A stretch of 49,840 bases of DNA from Deltaproteobacteria bacterium (lineage in GTDB: Bacteria > Myxococcota > Polyangia > Haliangiales > Haliangiaceae), in assembly GCA_018262455.1 (NCBI GenBank), contig JAGSPR010000003.1, forward strand, positions 1 to 49,840. The letters run 5' to 3'. The number at the start of each line of letters is the position of its first letter. Positions within the stretch are counted from its first letter, which is position 1. The notes below the pieces were generated by a model, which saw only the letters and a list, made by a program, of their open reading frames with translations, was not told the DNA's origin and made no database searches. Shown here piece after piece: positions 8,973 through 16,939 of the stretch. The position numbers and the translations under genes are program-made.

Positions 8973-9853
8973 GCGGGCGCCACGTGCTCGACGAGCGCGC
9001 GCACGCCGGCCTCCGCCGCAGCTCCCGGCACGCTGAAGAACCCGTGCGGTGCGTCGGGGTAGATCACGAGCCGGGTGGGCAGGCCGAGCGCCTCGCGGTG
9101 GGTGGTGAGGCGGCGAGCCTGCGCGACCGGGACGATCCCGTCGTCGCCACCGTGGAGCAGCAGCGTCGGTACCTCGGGCTGGGGCATGCCGCGCGGGGAC
9201 CTGTCGCGCCAGGTCGCGCGATCGGACGTGCCGAGCAGCAGCCGCGGCAGCGCGCGGGCCACCGAGCCTTCGAGCTGGTCCAGCTCGTAGAGGCCGAAGC
9301 AGCACGCGAGCCGGCTCGGCCCCGGGCCGAGCCGCGAGGCCGGCTGGGCGAGGCGCGAGGTTGGCTGGGCGAGGCGCGAGGTTGGCTGGGCGAGGCGCGA
9401 GGTTGGCTGGGCGAGGCGCGAGGTTGCGAGCATCGCGAGGGTCGCGCCCGCGGACAGCCCGACCAGCGAGACCGCCTCGGGATCCGGCGCGCGTGCCCGC
9501 CAGAACGCGAACGCGTCGCACACGTCGTCGACCGCCTCGTCGAGCCGTCCGCCGCGGAAGATCATCCGGTAGTCGATCGCGCACACGGCGATGCCTGCCT
9601 CGACCAGCCGCGCGGCGAGGTAGCGGACCGGCTTCATCCGGCGCGAGCCGATCACGAACGCGCCGCCATGCACGAGGACGACGGACGGGGAGGACACGCG
9701 CGGTGGCAAGTAGATGTCGGCGAGCGGCGTGATCCCGCGGGCCGTTCGTGCGTGGTAGCGCACCGCCGGCTCGGTCGGAGCGAGCCGGCTGCCGGCCGGC
9801 TCCCCTCGCAGCGCTCGCAGGGCGTGGAGCAGCGCGCGGTAGCGCCCGGTCAT
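8942..9853 (-). CDS. Alpha/beta hydrolase (esterase/lipase, HSL-like) with internal tandem repeat
   Basis: 303 residues from ATG 9853 (an upstream ATG at 9874 adds seven residues). Oxyanion-hole motif HGGAF at 62-66, nucleophile elbow GLSAG with Ser134, and late LLHGGDDGIVP and DAPHGFF carrying the probable catalytic Asp and His. These are marks of the carboxylesterase/HSL-type family. Directly after the nucleophile helix, residues 144-171 are four exact copies of TSRLAQP followed by two degenerate SRL units; family members have only a short loop here. It is the last gene of the minus-strand operon starting at 12946. The GGAAG preceding ATG 9853 is part of a 13-bp repeat present three times. 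It overlaps the convergent serine hydrolase by 31 bp. Confidence 0.88.
   Translation of the reverse strand: MTGRYRALLHALRALRGEPAGSRLAPTEPAVRYHARTARGITPLADIYLPPRVSSPSVVLVHGGAFVIGSRRMKPVRYLAARLVEAGIAVCAIDYRMIFRGGRLDEAVDDVCDAFAFWRARAPDPEAVSLVGLSAGATLAMLATSRLAQPTSRLAQPTSRLAQPTSRLAQPASRLGPGPSRLACCFGLYELDQLEGSVARALPRLLLGTSDRATWRDRSPRGMPQPEVPTLLLHGGDDGIVPVAQARRLTTHREALGLPTRLVIYPDAPHGFFSVPGAAAEAGVRALVEHVAPAQRARTGSHA
9342..9425. repeat. Four perfect tandem copies of a 21-bp unit inside the esterase gene
   Basis: Units at 9342-9362, 9363-9383, 9384-9404 and 9405-9425 are identical. Each encodes the heptapeptide TSRLAQP on the minus strand, so copy-number change keeps the frame. Degenerate related units precede it on the plus strand at about 9310-9341. 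Identity down to third positions points to recent expansion by slippage or unequal recombination. Confidence 0.95.
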
Positions 9854-9891
9854 GGCATCACTTCCTGGCGTCACTTCCTGGCATCACGTCC
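9853..9891 (-). repeat. Triplicated 13-bp repeat carrying the esterase ribosome-binding site
   Basis: Plus-strand units TGGCATCACTTCC (9853-9865), TGGCGTCACTTCC (9866-9878) and TGGCATCACGTCC (9879-9891) are adjacent and differ by one base each. On the coding strand two copies present GGAAGTGA, a Shine-Dalgarno-like sequence; the proximal one sits 8 bp before ATG 9853. The distal copy contains the TetR stop codon (9884-9886). The repeat therefore forms the whole TetR-esterase junction. Confidence 0.85.
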
Positions 9892-10582
9892 TGCGCTCGG
9901 CCCGTGCGGTGCGCGCGAGCGAATCGAGCAGCAGCTCGAGCCCGACGCTGAACGTCTCGTCGAGGTGTTGCGGTTCGAGCCACGCAAAGACCGCGGCGAC
10001 CCGGCCGAACTGGTGGTGCAACGCGGCGGCGGCGGGATGCTTGGTGCCGCGCGGCTCGGCGAGCTCGTTCAGCGCGAACCCGCTGCAGTACGAGCTGACG
10101 ATCCGGTAGAACCGCGCGACCGTCTGGTCGGAGATCCGCTGGCGGCGGGCGAGCTCGAACAGCTGCTCGAGGAACGCGAAGCTTCCCGGGCTCGCGAACC
10201 GGCGGGTCGCCAGGAGCGGAAACGCCCTCGGGTGATCGTGCGCGATCCGGCGGTAGGCGTGCGCGACCCCGCGGAGCACCGCGACCCAGTCGCTGGACGG
10301 GGCGCTGGCGACCTGGCCGATCGGCGCGACCAGGCGATCGACGACCGCGTCGAGCAGTGCCTCCTTGCTCGGGTAGTACCAGTAGATCGCCATCGCCTCG
10401 CAGCCGAGCGCGCGGCCGAGCTTGCGGGTGCTGAACTCGTCGAGGCCGTCCTCGTCGACCAACGCGAGCGCGGCCTCGCGGATCGTGTCGTGCGAGAGCT
10501 CGACCTTCGTGCGCGCGCCCCGCGCGACGGGTCGCTTCGCGGATCCGGGCTTGCGTGAGGTGGCCGCGCGCATCGTGGTCAT
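9884..10582 (-). CDS. TetR/AcrR-family transcriptional regulator (TetR_C type)
   Basis: 232 residues. After a basic N-terminal tail, the DNA-binding domain runs about 28-75: TIREAALALVDEDGLDEFST, RKLGRALGCEAMAIYWYYPS and KEALLDAVVDRL. The 'A-M-A-I-Y-W-Y' recognition helix resembles TetR-class repressors. The C-terminal two-thirds is a helical ligand-binding/dimer domain ending in ALLHHQF and SVGLELLLDSLA segments. It sits third in a four-gene minus-strand operon (amidohydrolase, hydroxylase, TetR, esterase), with 7 bp to the gene before it and a GAGGTG ribosome-binding site inside that gene's end. The likely target is the palindrome at 12954-12968, which would make it an autoregulator of the operon and possibly of the divergent FadL gene; this is inferred. 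Confidence 0.9.
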   Translation of the reverse strand: MTTMRAATSRKPGSAKRPVARGARTKVELSHDTIREAALALVDEDGLDEFSTRKLGRALGCEAMAIYWYYPSKEALLDAVVDRLVAPIGQVASAPSSDWVAVLRGVAHAYRRIAHDHPRAFPLLATRRFASPGSFAFLEQLFELARRQRISDQTVARFYRIVSSYCSGFALNELAEPRGTKHPAAAALHHQFGRVAAVFAWLEPQHLDETFSVGLELLLDSLARTARAERRT

Positions 10583-10589
10583 CTGGCCG

Positions 10590-11162
10590 TCACCTCGCCG
10601 GCAACGATGCCGACTTGCCGAGCGCGTAGCTTGCCCGGTGCTCGGCGCGGAGGTCGTGGGTGACGGGATCCACGAGCCAGCGCATGCACAGCCGCGGCGG
10701 GACGGGGATGATCGCCGGCGGCCGGCGATAGGTCCTGAATGCGAAGTCCCACAGCGGCGAGGTGACCCCGTGGTTGGTGCGACCGTCGACGAAGTGATGG
10801 CTGAAGTGGTGCCGGCGGGCCCAGCGTCCGTACGGACCGATGCCGGCGTGGGTGTGCTCGCGGCGGTGGAGCCACTCGTAGGTCCCGTAGAACCCCATCA
10901 GGCCCGCGAGGTACGCGAGGCCGGGCGCCGCGCCGACGAGCGCGATCGCGGGGTATCCGAGGATCGCCGTGACGATCACCGCGCTGAGCAGCTTCTTCCA
11001 CGTCGGCGCAAAGTAGTCGCCCTCGACGTGGTGGCGGAGGTGCTCGACCCCGAACGGCGTGCGCCGGAACCGGCGGTGGTGACCCATCCAGCGATGGATC
11101 ATGTACTCGAGCAGTGTCCAGGTCAGCACGCCGGACGCGGCGGCCACGACCACGCCGGCCAT
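10590..11162 (-). CDS. Fatty-acid hydroxylase/sterol desaturase/CrtZ-type membrane di-iron enzyme
   Basis: 190 residues from ATG 11162; a GTG one codon earlier is possible. The histidine-box pattern of the fatty-acid hydroxylase superfamily is complete: HRWMGHH (23-29), HLRHH (41-45), HRREHTH (99-105), HHFSHH (118-123) and NHG (130-132). Hydrophobic stretches at about 2-20, 58-80 and 82-95 fit an inner-membrane di-iron oxygenase. Such enzymes hydroxylate or desaturate acyl chains, sterols or carotenoids. The start codon overlaps the amidohydrolase stop (TGATG), so the two are translationally coupled. Context with FadL, a deacylase and an esterase favours an acyl-chain substrate over a carotenoid; this is inference. 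Confidence 0.88.
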   Translation of the reverse strand: MAGVVVAAASGVLTWTLLEYMIHRWMGHHRRFRRTPFGVEHLRHHVEGDYFAPTWKKLLSAVIVTAILGYPAIALVGAAPGLAYLAGLMGFYGTYEWLHRREHTHAGIGPYGRWARRHHFSHHFVDGRTNHGVTSPLWDFAFRTYRRPPAIIPVPPRLCMRWLVDPVTHDLRAEHRASYALGKSASLPAR

Positions 11163-12946
11163 CACGCGGCACCTCCGAGGGCTCGGCGTGCTGCCCTGTC
11201 ACCCATGCGCACGAGGTGGCCGGGACGTGCGCCGGTCAGCGCACCGCGCTCGGCGATCAGCTCGCCGGCGACGAGCGTGGCGAGGTAGCCGTCGGCGCGC
11301 TGCACGAGCCGCCGCCCGCCCGCGGGCAGATCGCACTGCATGGCCGGGCGCAGCAGGGCGAGCCGCTCGAGCTCGACGAGGTTGAGATCCGCGCGCATGC
11401 CGGGCTCGATGGTGCCACGATCGGTGAGGCCGATGAACCGCGCCGTGTCCCGGGCCTGCATCTGGACCACGCGTTCGAGCGGGATCCCGTGGGCACGATC
11501 GCGCGCCCAGTGGGTGAGCAGGAACGTCGGCATGCTCGCGTCACACACCGTCCCGACGTGCGCGCCGCCGTCTCCGAGCCCGACGAGCGCGAGCGGGTGG
11601 GTCAGCATCTCGCGGACGACGTCGAGCTGCATGCCCGTGTAGTTGTAGATCGGGAAGTAGAGCAGCGCCTTGCCACCGTCCTCGAGCAGCGCGTCGTAGA
11701 TGACCTCGAGGACCGGCACACCCGCCAGGCTGGCGCGCGCGGCGAGGCTGTCGGTGAACTTCGGCTCGTAGTCGGGCCGCGCGGCCATCGGGAACAGGCG
11801 CATCGCGACCATCCCGACGTTGGCCAGGAAGAAGTCGGCGAGCGGTGGGATCGGCGTGCCATCGCCCGAGACCTTGTCGGTGGTCTCCGCCAGCATGCGC
11901 GCGCGCAGCGCCGGATCGTGCATCCGGGCGACCCGCTCGGCGAGCGGCAGGTGCGCGATCGCCTTGTACGAGGGGAACCCCATGAACGGGTGGAACGTCG
12001 CCTCGAGGCCGAGCAGCACGCCGATGCCTCGAGCCCCGACCTGGCAGCGCACGTCGAGCCCGCTCGCGACGGCACGCTCGGCGCGCGCGAAGATCCTGCG
12101 CCACTGGTCGGGCGCGTGATCGCGCTGCATCGTCGAGATCGACAGCGGCCGCCCGCCACTCGCGGCGATCATCTGCTCGAGCAGGTCGAACTCGGCGTCG
12201 AACCGGTCCGGCCCGCGCATCATGTCGAAGTCACTCACCGCCTGGAGCACGCCGTGGTCGAGCCCACGGAACGCTTCGGCCAGCCCGGCGAGCTCGCGCG
12301 CGTCGACCTCCGAGGCGGGCGTGGCGGCGCCGCGGGCCGTGCGGTGGTTGTCGCTGCGTCCGGTCGAGAACCCCGCGGCTCCTGCCTCGAGTGCCTCGCG
12401 GAGCAGCCGCCGCATCGCCGCGATGTCGGCGTCGGTCGCGAGCTCGTCCGCCACGGCGCGCTCGCCCATGACGTACATCCGCAGCGGATCGTGCGGAACC
12501 TGGACGAGGAAGTCGATCGCGTGCGGCATCGCGCCGATCACCTCCATGTAGTCGGCGACGGACTCCCAGCCCCACGGGATCCCCTCGGCGAGCGCCGAGC
12601 CGGGGATATCCTCGACACCTTCCATGAGCTCGACGAGCCGGTCCTCGCAGCCCGGCCGGACTGGCGCGAACCCGACGCCACAGCTGCCCATCACGCACGT
12701 GGTCACCCCGTGGAGCGAGGTCGGCGTCAGCTCCGCGTCCCACGACACCTGACCATCGTAGTGGGTGTGGATATCGACGAAGCCGGGCAGCACGTGGGCA
12801 CCATCCGCGGCGATCGTGCGGTGGGCCGGCCCGGTGCACGTGCCGACCGCGACGATCTGGCCATCCTCCACCGCGAGATCGCCCGCGAACGCCGGGCGGC
12901 CGGTGCCGTCGACGATGGTGGCTCCAACAATCTTCAGGTCGTACAC
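11162..12946 (-). CDS. D-aminoacylase/N-acyl-D-amino-acid deacylase-like amidohydrolase
   Basis: 594 residues from GTG 12946. The N-terminal composite barrel strand ([20 protein letters not shown]) and metal motif [15 protein letters not shown] (His60, His62) define the amidohydrolase superfamily. Further family marks are [39 protein letters not shown] (late metal-binding Asp/His region) and the closing [14 protein letters not shown]. These fit the N-acyl-D-amino-acid deacylase group, which hydrolyses acylated amino acids or related amides. No signal peptide, so cytoplasmic. It is first in the operon 12946 to 8942 and diverges from the FadL-type channel, so imported acylated amphiphiles are plausible substrates. 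The stop overlaps the start of the hydroxylase gene. Confidence 0.88.
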   Translation of the reverse strand: MYDLKIVGATIVDGTGRPAFAGDLAVEDGQIVAVGTCTGPAHRTIAADGAHVLPGFVDIHTHYDGQVSWDAELTPTSLHGVTTCVMGSCGVGFAPVRPGCEDRLVELMEGVEDIPGSALAEGIPWGWESVADYMEVIGAMPHAIDFLVQVPHDPLRMYVMGERAVADELATDADIAAMRRLLREALEAGAAGFSTGRSDNHRTARGAATPASEVDARELAGLAEAFRGLDHGVLQAVSDFDMMRGPDRFDAEFDLLEQMIAASGGRPLSISTMQRDHAPDQWRRIFARAERAVASGLDVRCQVGARGIGVLLGLEATFHPFMGFPSYKAIAHLPLAERVARMHDPALRARMLAETTDKVSGDGTPIPPLADFFLANVGMVAMRLFPMAARPDYEPKFTDSLAARASLAGVPVLEVIYDALLEDGGKALLYFPIYNYTGMQLDVVREMLTHPLALVGLGDGGAHVGTVCDASMPTFLLTHWARDRAHGIPLERVVQMQARDTARFIGLTDRGTIEPGMRADLNLVELERLALLRPAMQCDLPAGGRRLVQRADGYLATLVAGELIAERGALTGARPGHLVRMGDRAARRALGGAA

Positions 12947-12953
12947 ACCCGTC

Positions 12954-12968
12954 TTTTACACCGTAAAA
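12954..12968. promoter_or_regulatory. Palindrome TTTTAC-ACC-GTAAAA, candidate TetR operator
   Basis: Perfect 6-bp arms around a 3-bp centre, in an AT-rich strip unlike the surrounding 70% GC DNA. Its centre is 15 bp from the amidohydrolase start and 51 bp from the FadL start. TAAAAT within it (12964-12969) could be a -10 element for the rightward gene. Size and symmetry fit a TetR-family site; the operon's own TetR (9884-10582) is the obvious candidate. Confidence 0.6.
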
Positions 12969-13011
12969 TAATCCACCTCAAGCACGATGTTTTCGTGTAG
13001 TTCATTCCGTC

Positions 13012-14316
13012 ATGCTCGCTCGCACAACCCCGCTCCTTGTTGTCGCGCTCGCCGGCGCGTCGGTTCACGCCGGCGGGTTCGGCGTCCCGGACGTCGGCGT
13101 GAGGCGGACCGCGATGGCGGCGATGATCGGGCGGCCGGACGAGACGGCGGCGATCTATCACAACCCGGCCGGGCTCGTGCTCCAGCACGGCTGGCACCTC
13201 TACCTCTCCGGCGGCCTGTTCGCGGTCAACACCGAGTTCCAGCTGCAGTCGTGGGATCAGAGCGATCGCTTGCTGGGCACGCCGGCCGCGGCCGATGGCT
13301 ACTACGCGCCGGTGCGCCCGAGCCTCGCGATGGGCGTGCTGCCGATGCTCGCGGCCACCGCCGAGGTCCTGCCGAACCGGCTCGTGCTGGGAGCCTCGCT
13401 CTACGTCGCCAACGCGCAGGGCGGGGCGTTCGACGGTGATGCGGTCACCCGCTATCACCTGATCGAGGGGTACGTCGTCGCGCCGCAGGCGGTGATCGCT
13501 GCCGCGTACCGGATCACCGACACGCTCACCGTCGGCGGCACGGCTGGCGTGGTGAACGTCCACATCCACGGCCGGCGCGACGTGTTCCCGATCGTCGACG
13601 GCAACGACCTCAGCAAGATCGTCGGGACGCGGCCCGAGCTCGTGCTCGACGGCAGCGGGTGGGCACCGACGTGGATGCTCGCGGTGTTCGGACAGCCCCA
13701 CCCGCGCCTGACCTGGGGGGCGACCGTCACCGGACGGGTCGACACGACGATGACGGGGCCGGTCGAGATCACCTACAGCGATGACGCCAGCACCCCCGGC
13801 GATCAGCTGATCGGGACGATGACCACCACGCAGTTCATGCCGTGGACCTTCACGGCGGGCGCGAACTTCGACGTGACACCCCAGATCGAGGTTGGCGTCG
13901 AGAGTCGTTACTGGCTCTATCGCCAGTATCACAAGCAGCACGTCGACCTGCGCGGCATCTTCCTGGTGCGCGAGCTCGAGACGATCAAGAACTATCACGA
14001 CTCGTGGCAGGTCTCTGGCGGGGTCCGCGTGCACGACCTCGCGCCGCTACCGGGCGTCGAGCTGATGGCCGGGATGCACTCCGACCACACCCCGTCGCCG
14101 GCCAGCACGGTGACCCTCGATCAGCCGACGTTCGATCACCTCGGGCTGCATTCCGGCGCGCGCTGGACCGTGGGCCGGTACCGGCTGGGGGCGAGCTACC
14201 TCCACTACTGGTACGACATCCCGACGGTGACCGACTCCACCACCGGTCCGCCCTCGAACTTCCGTGGCCACGGCACGAACAACATCTTCACGGTCTCGGT
14301 CGAGGCGCGGCTCTGA
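13012..14316 (+). CDS. FadL/TodX-type outer-membrane channel for hydrophobic compounds
   Basis: 434 residues. A signal peptide (MLARTTPLLVVALAGASVHA) is followed by the FadL-family N-terminus: GGFGVPDVGVRRTAMAAMIG and then AAIYHNPAGL, which forms the hatch plugging the barrel. The rest alternates amphipathic strands with Gly/Tyr/Trp-rich turns as in a 14-strand barrel. FadL-family proteins carry long-chain fatty acids or aromatic hydrocarbons across the outer membrane by lateral diffusion. It is divergent from the amidohydrolase operon and shares its promoter strip; no Shine-Dalgarno precedes ATG 13012. The last 29 bp overlap the opposite-strand BAAT-like gene. Confidence 0.87.
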   Translation: MLARTTPLLVVALAGASVHAGGFGVPDVGVRRTAMAAMIGRPDETAAIYHNPAGLVLQHGWHLYLSGGLFAVNTEFQLQSWDQSDRLLGTPAAADGYYAPVRPSLAMGVLPMLAATAEVLPNRLVLGASLYVANAQGGAFDGDAVTRYHLIEGYVVAPQAVIAAAYRITDTLTVGGTAGVVNVHIHGRRDVFPIVDGNDLSKIVGTRPELVLDGSGWAPTWMLAVFGQPHPRLTWGATVTGRVDTTMTGPVEITYSDDASTPGDQLIGTMTTTQFMPWTFTAGANFDVTPQIEVGVESRYWLYRQYHKQHVDLRGIFLVRELETIKNYHDSWQVSGGVRVHDLAPLPGVELMAGMHSDHTPSPASTVTLDQPTFDHLGLHSGARWTVGRYRLGASYLHYWYDIPTVTDSTTGPPSNFRGHGTNNIFTVSVEARL

Positions 14317-15667
14317 TCTGGGCGAAGAAGCTGGTGAGGAGCTGGTAACCCTCGTGCTGGGCGTGCGCGACGCCGCGCGCGGTGCCACCCAGGATCAGCG
14401 TCACGCCGCCGGTGTCTGCCGTCAGTGCCTCGGAGGTGGCCCCACCCATCGGCCCGACGCCGTGGCCGGCGGCAGCGAAGCAGTGGCGACCGTCACCGTG
14501 CGCGACCACATGGCCCGACGCGACGAGCTTGGTCCAGATCTGGTCGACCAGCCGACACGCGGGCCACACTCCATCGTCATCGCCGGCCAGGAACAGGATC
14601 GGCCCGGCCACGTGTTCCGCGGCGATCGTCGCGGCCTGGAGCTGTTCGGCCGAGGCCGCGTCGAGCGCCGCGACGAACGAGGAGCTGAAGCGATAACCGG
14701 TGCGGCCATCTGCGAGCCGCTCGACGCGCGGCTCCGCGGTGGCGCCGAGGTGCGCCATCGGCGCGCCCGCGAACGTCCAGGCCGCGCCCCCAGCGATGCT
14801 GTCGCCAGCCCACCGGACCGGGCTCGGGGCCTCGGCGATCACGCCCTTGATCCGCGGATCTCGGGCCGCGATCTCGAGCGCCAGCTCGCTGCCGCGCGAT
14901 CCTCCCCAGACCACGATCCGCGTCGGGTCCACCTCGGGGCGCGCCGCGACCCAGTCGATGGCGCGCTGGACGTACTCGATCGGAATGTCGTGCAGCTCGC
15001 CGGGGAGGCCGGGCTCCCCGAAGTACGCCAGCGCGAGCGCGGCCACGCCGAAGGTCTCGGCGTAGGCGGCAGTCCACAGGGCGCCGCCGCGACCGCCCTC
15101 GGAACCACCGAGGACTACCACCACCGGAGGGCGGGCCGCCCGGGCGGGAACCAGGAGCGTGCCGACGAGGCCGTGCTCTGCGAGCGCGACGAATGTCGCG
15201 TCGGCCGCCATGGTCTTGCGCCGGAGCACCGCCTGGGTCGCCCTGGCGCCGTGCCGCTCGACGACGATGGTGAGATCGTGGCTCGCGTCGGGCGCGTCGC
15301 GTTGCTTCCGCATCGACCACACCAGGCCATCGGCCTCGACCCCATCGTAGGTGCCGGCGATCGGTGCATCTCGCCGGGTATCGACAGTGCCGTCGGCCGG
15401 GACGACGAACTCGGCGGTCGCGCCAAAGCCCGACGCCTGGCTGCGCAGCGTCACGTGCTCGGCCGGGCGTAGCCGGCGGACCCGGATGGCGATCGGCGCG
15501 CCGTACGTGATCTCACTCACGACCTGGCCTGCCGAGACCACCTCGAGGATCGGTGACGTGGCGTCGGCCGCGACGACCGTGGCGCTGGTGGCGGCACGGC
15601 AGGCCGAGACCAGGGCGAGCACCAAGCAGACCACGCCAAGGTACGCACGGCGGAAAGCCTCGGGCAC
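14288..15667 (-). CDS. Exported acyl-CoA thioesterase/BAAT-like lipoprotein
   Basis: 459 residues from GTG 15667, chosen because it yields a lipoprotein signal (GVVCLVLALVSAC, Cys23). The frame is open further upstream without signal features. An N-terminal beta-sandwich (about 40-150) matches the acyl-CoA thioesterase/bile-acid-CoA:amino-acid N-acyltransferase N-domain. The C-terminal alpha/beta-hydrolase BAAT_C domain shows VLGGSEGGRGG, ALAYFGEPGLPGELHDIPIE and the nucleophile elbow GGSRG (Ser257), with later DGVWP and GRHCF supplying Asp and His. In known BAATs the nucleophile is Cys and in related thioesterases Ser, so Ser257 favours hydrolysis. An exported member is odd because acyl-CoA is cytoplasmic; a different acyl ester or amide may be the substrate. 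Confidence 0.82.
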   Translation of the reverse strand: MPEAFRRAYLGVVCLVLALVSACRAATSATVVAADATSPILEVVSAGQVVSEITYGAPIAIRVRRLRPAEHVTLRSQASGFGATAEFVVPADGTVDTRRDAPIAGTYDGVEADGLVWSMRKQRDAPDASHDLTIVVERHGARATQAVLRRKTMAADATFVALAEHGLVGTLLVPARAARPPVVVVLGGSEGGRGGALWTAAYAETFGVAALALAYFGEPGLPGELHDIPIEYVQRAIDWVAARPEVDPTRIVVWGGSRGSELALEIAARDPRIKGVIAEAPSPVRWAGDSIAGGAAWTFAGAPMAHLGATAEPRVERLADGRTGYRFSSSFVAALDAASAEQLQAATIAAEHVAGPILFLAGDDDGVWPACRLVDQIWTKLVASGHVVAHGDGRHCFAAAGHGVGPMGGATSEALTADTGGVTLILGGTARGVAHAQHEGYQLLTSFFAQIRAAPRPRP

Positions 15668-15674
15668 GGGCTTG

Positions 15675-15886
15675 CTAGTGGATGAGGCCCGCGGTCGCAC
15701 AGGCGAAGCTGCCGGTCTCATCCTGGACGTGCTTGTTCTCGAACAAGAACACGGTGACGTCGGTGTCCCCCCCGGCCCGGTCGATGCTCCCCGCCGGATG
15801 AACCCGAGCAGCTTCATCCTGATGCCCAGGTCTTCGCACGGCCACGACGACGTGAGTTCAGCTGGCCGGGCGTGGAACCAGCGCAC
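15675..15886 (-). pseudogene. Small gene apparently frameshifted at a run of seven G
   Basis: Two overlapping minus-strand frames each look coding over half their length. From GTG 15886 the frame reads DLGIRMKLLGFIRRG; after a run of seven G (15767-15773) the sense continues in another frame as DTDVTVFLFENKHVQDETG and ends at a TAG (15675-15677). One extra G would join them into a protein of about 70 residues. It follows the DUF1801 gene with a GAGGAGG sequence at the junction. It may be a decayed gene, a phase-variable homopolymer or a base-calling error. I recognise no family. Confidence 0.4.
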
Positions 15887-15890
15887 CTCC

Positions 15891-16292
15891 TCACTTGCGA
15901 GGAGCGCGGCGCTTCGGCGCGGTCCGCTTCGCGTTCGCCTGCTCGGCCACTTCCTTCGAACGCAGCTTCGCGATGCGCTCGATCAGCTCCATCGGGACAG
16001 GCAGCGAGAGCGGGAACCGGATCGTGCCCTTGCTGATCTCGTACGGCGCAAGCTCGGCCTTGAACGCTTTGACGACGGCAGCGGTGGCCGGGTAGAGCGA
16101 GTAGTGCTTCTTCCACCCGGCGAAATACAGCACGGGGCGACCGGCAAGCTTGTACGTGGGGATCTGGTACGAGATCAGTTCCTCGGCGGTGGCCAGAGCC
16201 TTGCGAAGCGTGCGGCGGACGCGGCGCAGGATCCTCTGCACGGCTTCCGGCTGCGCCGCGATGTAGTCGCCTACGGACTTGAAGTCGGTCAT
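15891..16292 (-). CDS. DUF1801 (YdhG-like) protein
   Basis: 133 residues from ATG 16292 (MTDFKSVGDYIAAQPEAVQR). Family features: helical N-terminus with RRVRRTLRKAL, the EELISYQIPTYKLAGRPVLYFAGWKKHYSLYP-type core and the GTIRFPLSLPVPMELIERI end, then a Lys/Arg/Ala-rich tail (KRTAPKRRAPRK). DUF1801 proteins have a compact fold related to frataxin-like/YdhG proteins; their function is not firmly known. A second member lies at 25333-25932. The gene is 53 bp downstream of a membrane-protein gene on the same strand. Confidence 0.85.
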   Translation of the reverse strand: MTDFKSVGDYIAAQPEAVQRILRRVRRTLRKALATAEELISYQIPTYKLAGRPVLYFAGWKKHYSLYPATAAVVKAFKAELAPYEISKGTIRFPLSLPVPMELIERIAKLRSKEVAEQANAKRTAPKRRAPRK

Positions 16293-16345
16293 GGCCTCGT
16301 GTCCTCGCGCTCGCGCTCGCCATCGGCATCCGGGAGCGTGAGCGC

Positions 16346-16885
16346 TCAGCCCGCGCAGGCGGCCCTGGCGCCTCGCGCATTGACCAGGCACAGCACGACG
16401 ATTGGCCAGGGCGTTGCGAGGATGTCGAAGATGACCCGCATGTACGTGACCGACTCCCGGATGCGGTGACTCGCGTGGCTCGGTAGCAGCGTGAACCCGA
16501 GCAGGATGTCGGTCACGATGAGGACGAGCGCGCCGATCGCGTAGACGTTGAGCAGCCGGAGCCCGGAGGTCTTGTACATGCACGCCAGGATCCCGCCGGT
16601 GAGGTGTGCTCCGAACAGGCCCAGCGACAGCGCGAACCACAACCACAACCACGTGGAGATCGCGCCGAGCTCGCCGGCCGAGTCCCAGCGCCCGATGTCC
16701 GATAACGGCCCGAACGCCCAGATCGCCGAGCCGAAGATCCCCAGTCCCGAGAACACGATCGCGAGGATGCCGGCGATCCGCGGCACGCCCGATCGGCGCG
16801 GCGGTGGAGGACGGTAGTACGGTTGAGCTGGGTACGGTGAGTAGGGTTGGCGAGGCGGGAACGGTTGGTAGGGCGGCCGGTCCAT
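16346..16885 (-). CDS. Four-helix membrane protein with Pro/Tyr-rich N-terminus
   Basis: 179 residues from ATG 16885; a TTG three codons earlier is less likely. The first 30 residues are a Pro/Tyr/Gln-rich cytoplasmic tail (PYQPFPPRQPYSPYPAQPYY), followed by four hydrophobic segments at about 38-62, 78-98, 108-132 and 148-170. This layout resembles the many small proline-tailed, four-helix bacterial membrane proteins of unknown function. There is no enzymatic motif. It is transcribed toward the DUF1801 gene and could share its transcript. Confidence 0.75.
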   Translation of the reverse strand: MDRPPYQPFPPRQPYSPYPAQPYYRPPPPRRSGVPRIAGILAIVFSGLGIFGSAIWAFGPLSDIGRWDSAGELGAISTWLWLWFALSLGLFGAHLTGGILACMYKTSGLRLLNVYAIGALVLIVTDILLGFTLLPSHASHRIRESVTYMRVIFDILATPWPIVVLCLVNARGARAACAG

Positions 16886-16939
16886 GGGGGGCAACGATAG
16901 CGTACTAGCCCGGAGCTCAGCGGCAGGGATCGCGCTGTT

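Noticed and set aside
9342..9425. Reading the 21-bp array as a CRISPR
   Set aside because: Units are contiguous with no spacers, lie in frame inside an esterase gene, and no cas gene is present.
7874..10558. Very long plus-strand open frame across the serine hydrolase, esterase and TetR genes
   Set aside because: Composition is Arg/Ala/Gly-rich and it lies opposite or out of frame with three well-supported genes; GC-rich DNA keeps such frames open by chance.
11114..13000. 628-residue plus-strand open frame opposite the amidohydrolase
   Set aside because: Shadow of the amidohydrolase gene, with no motif and biased composition.
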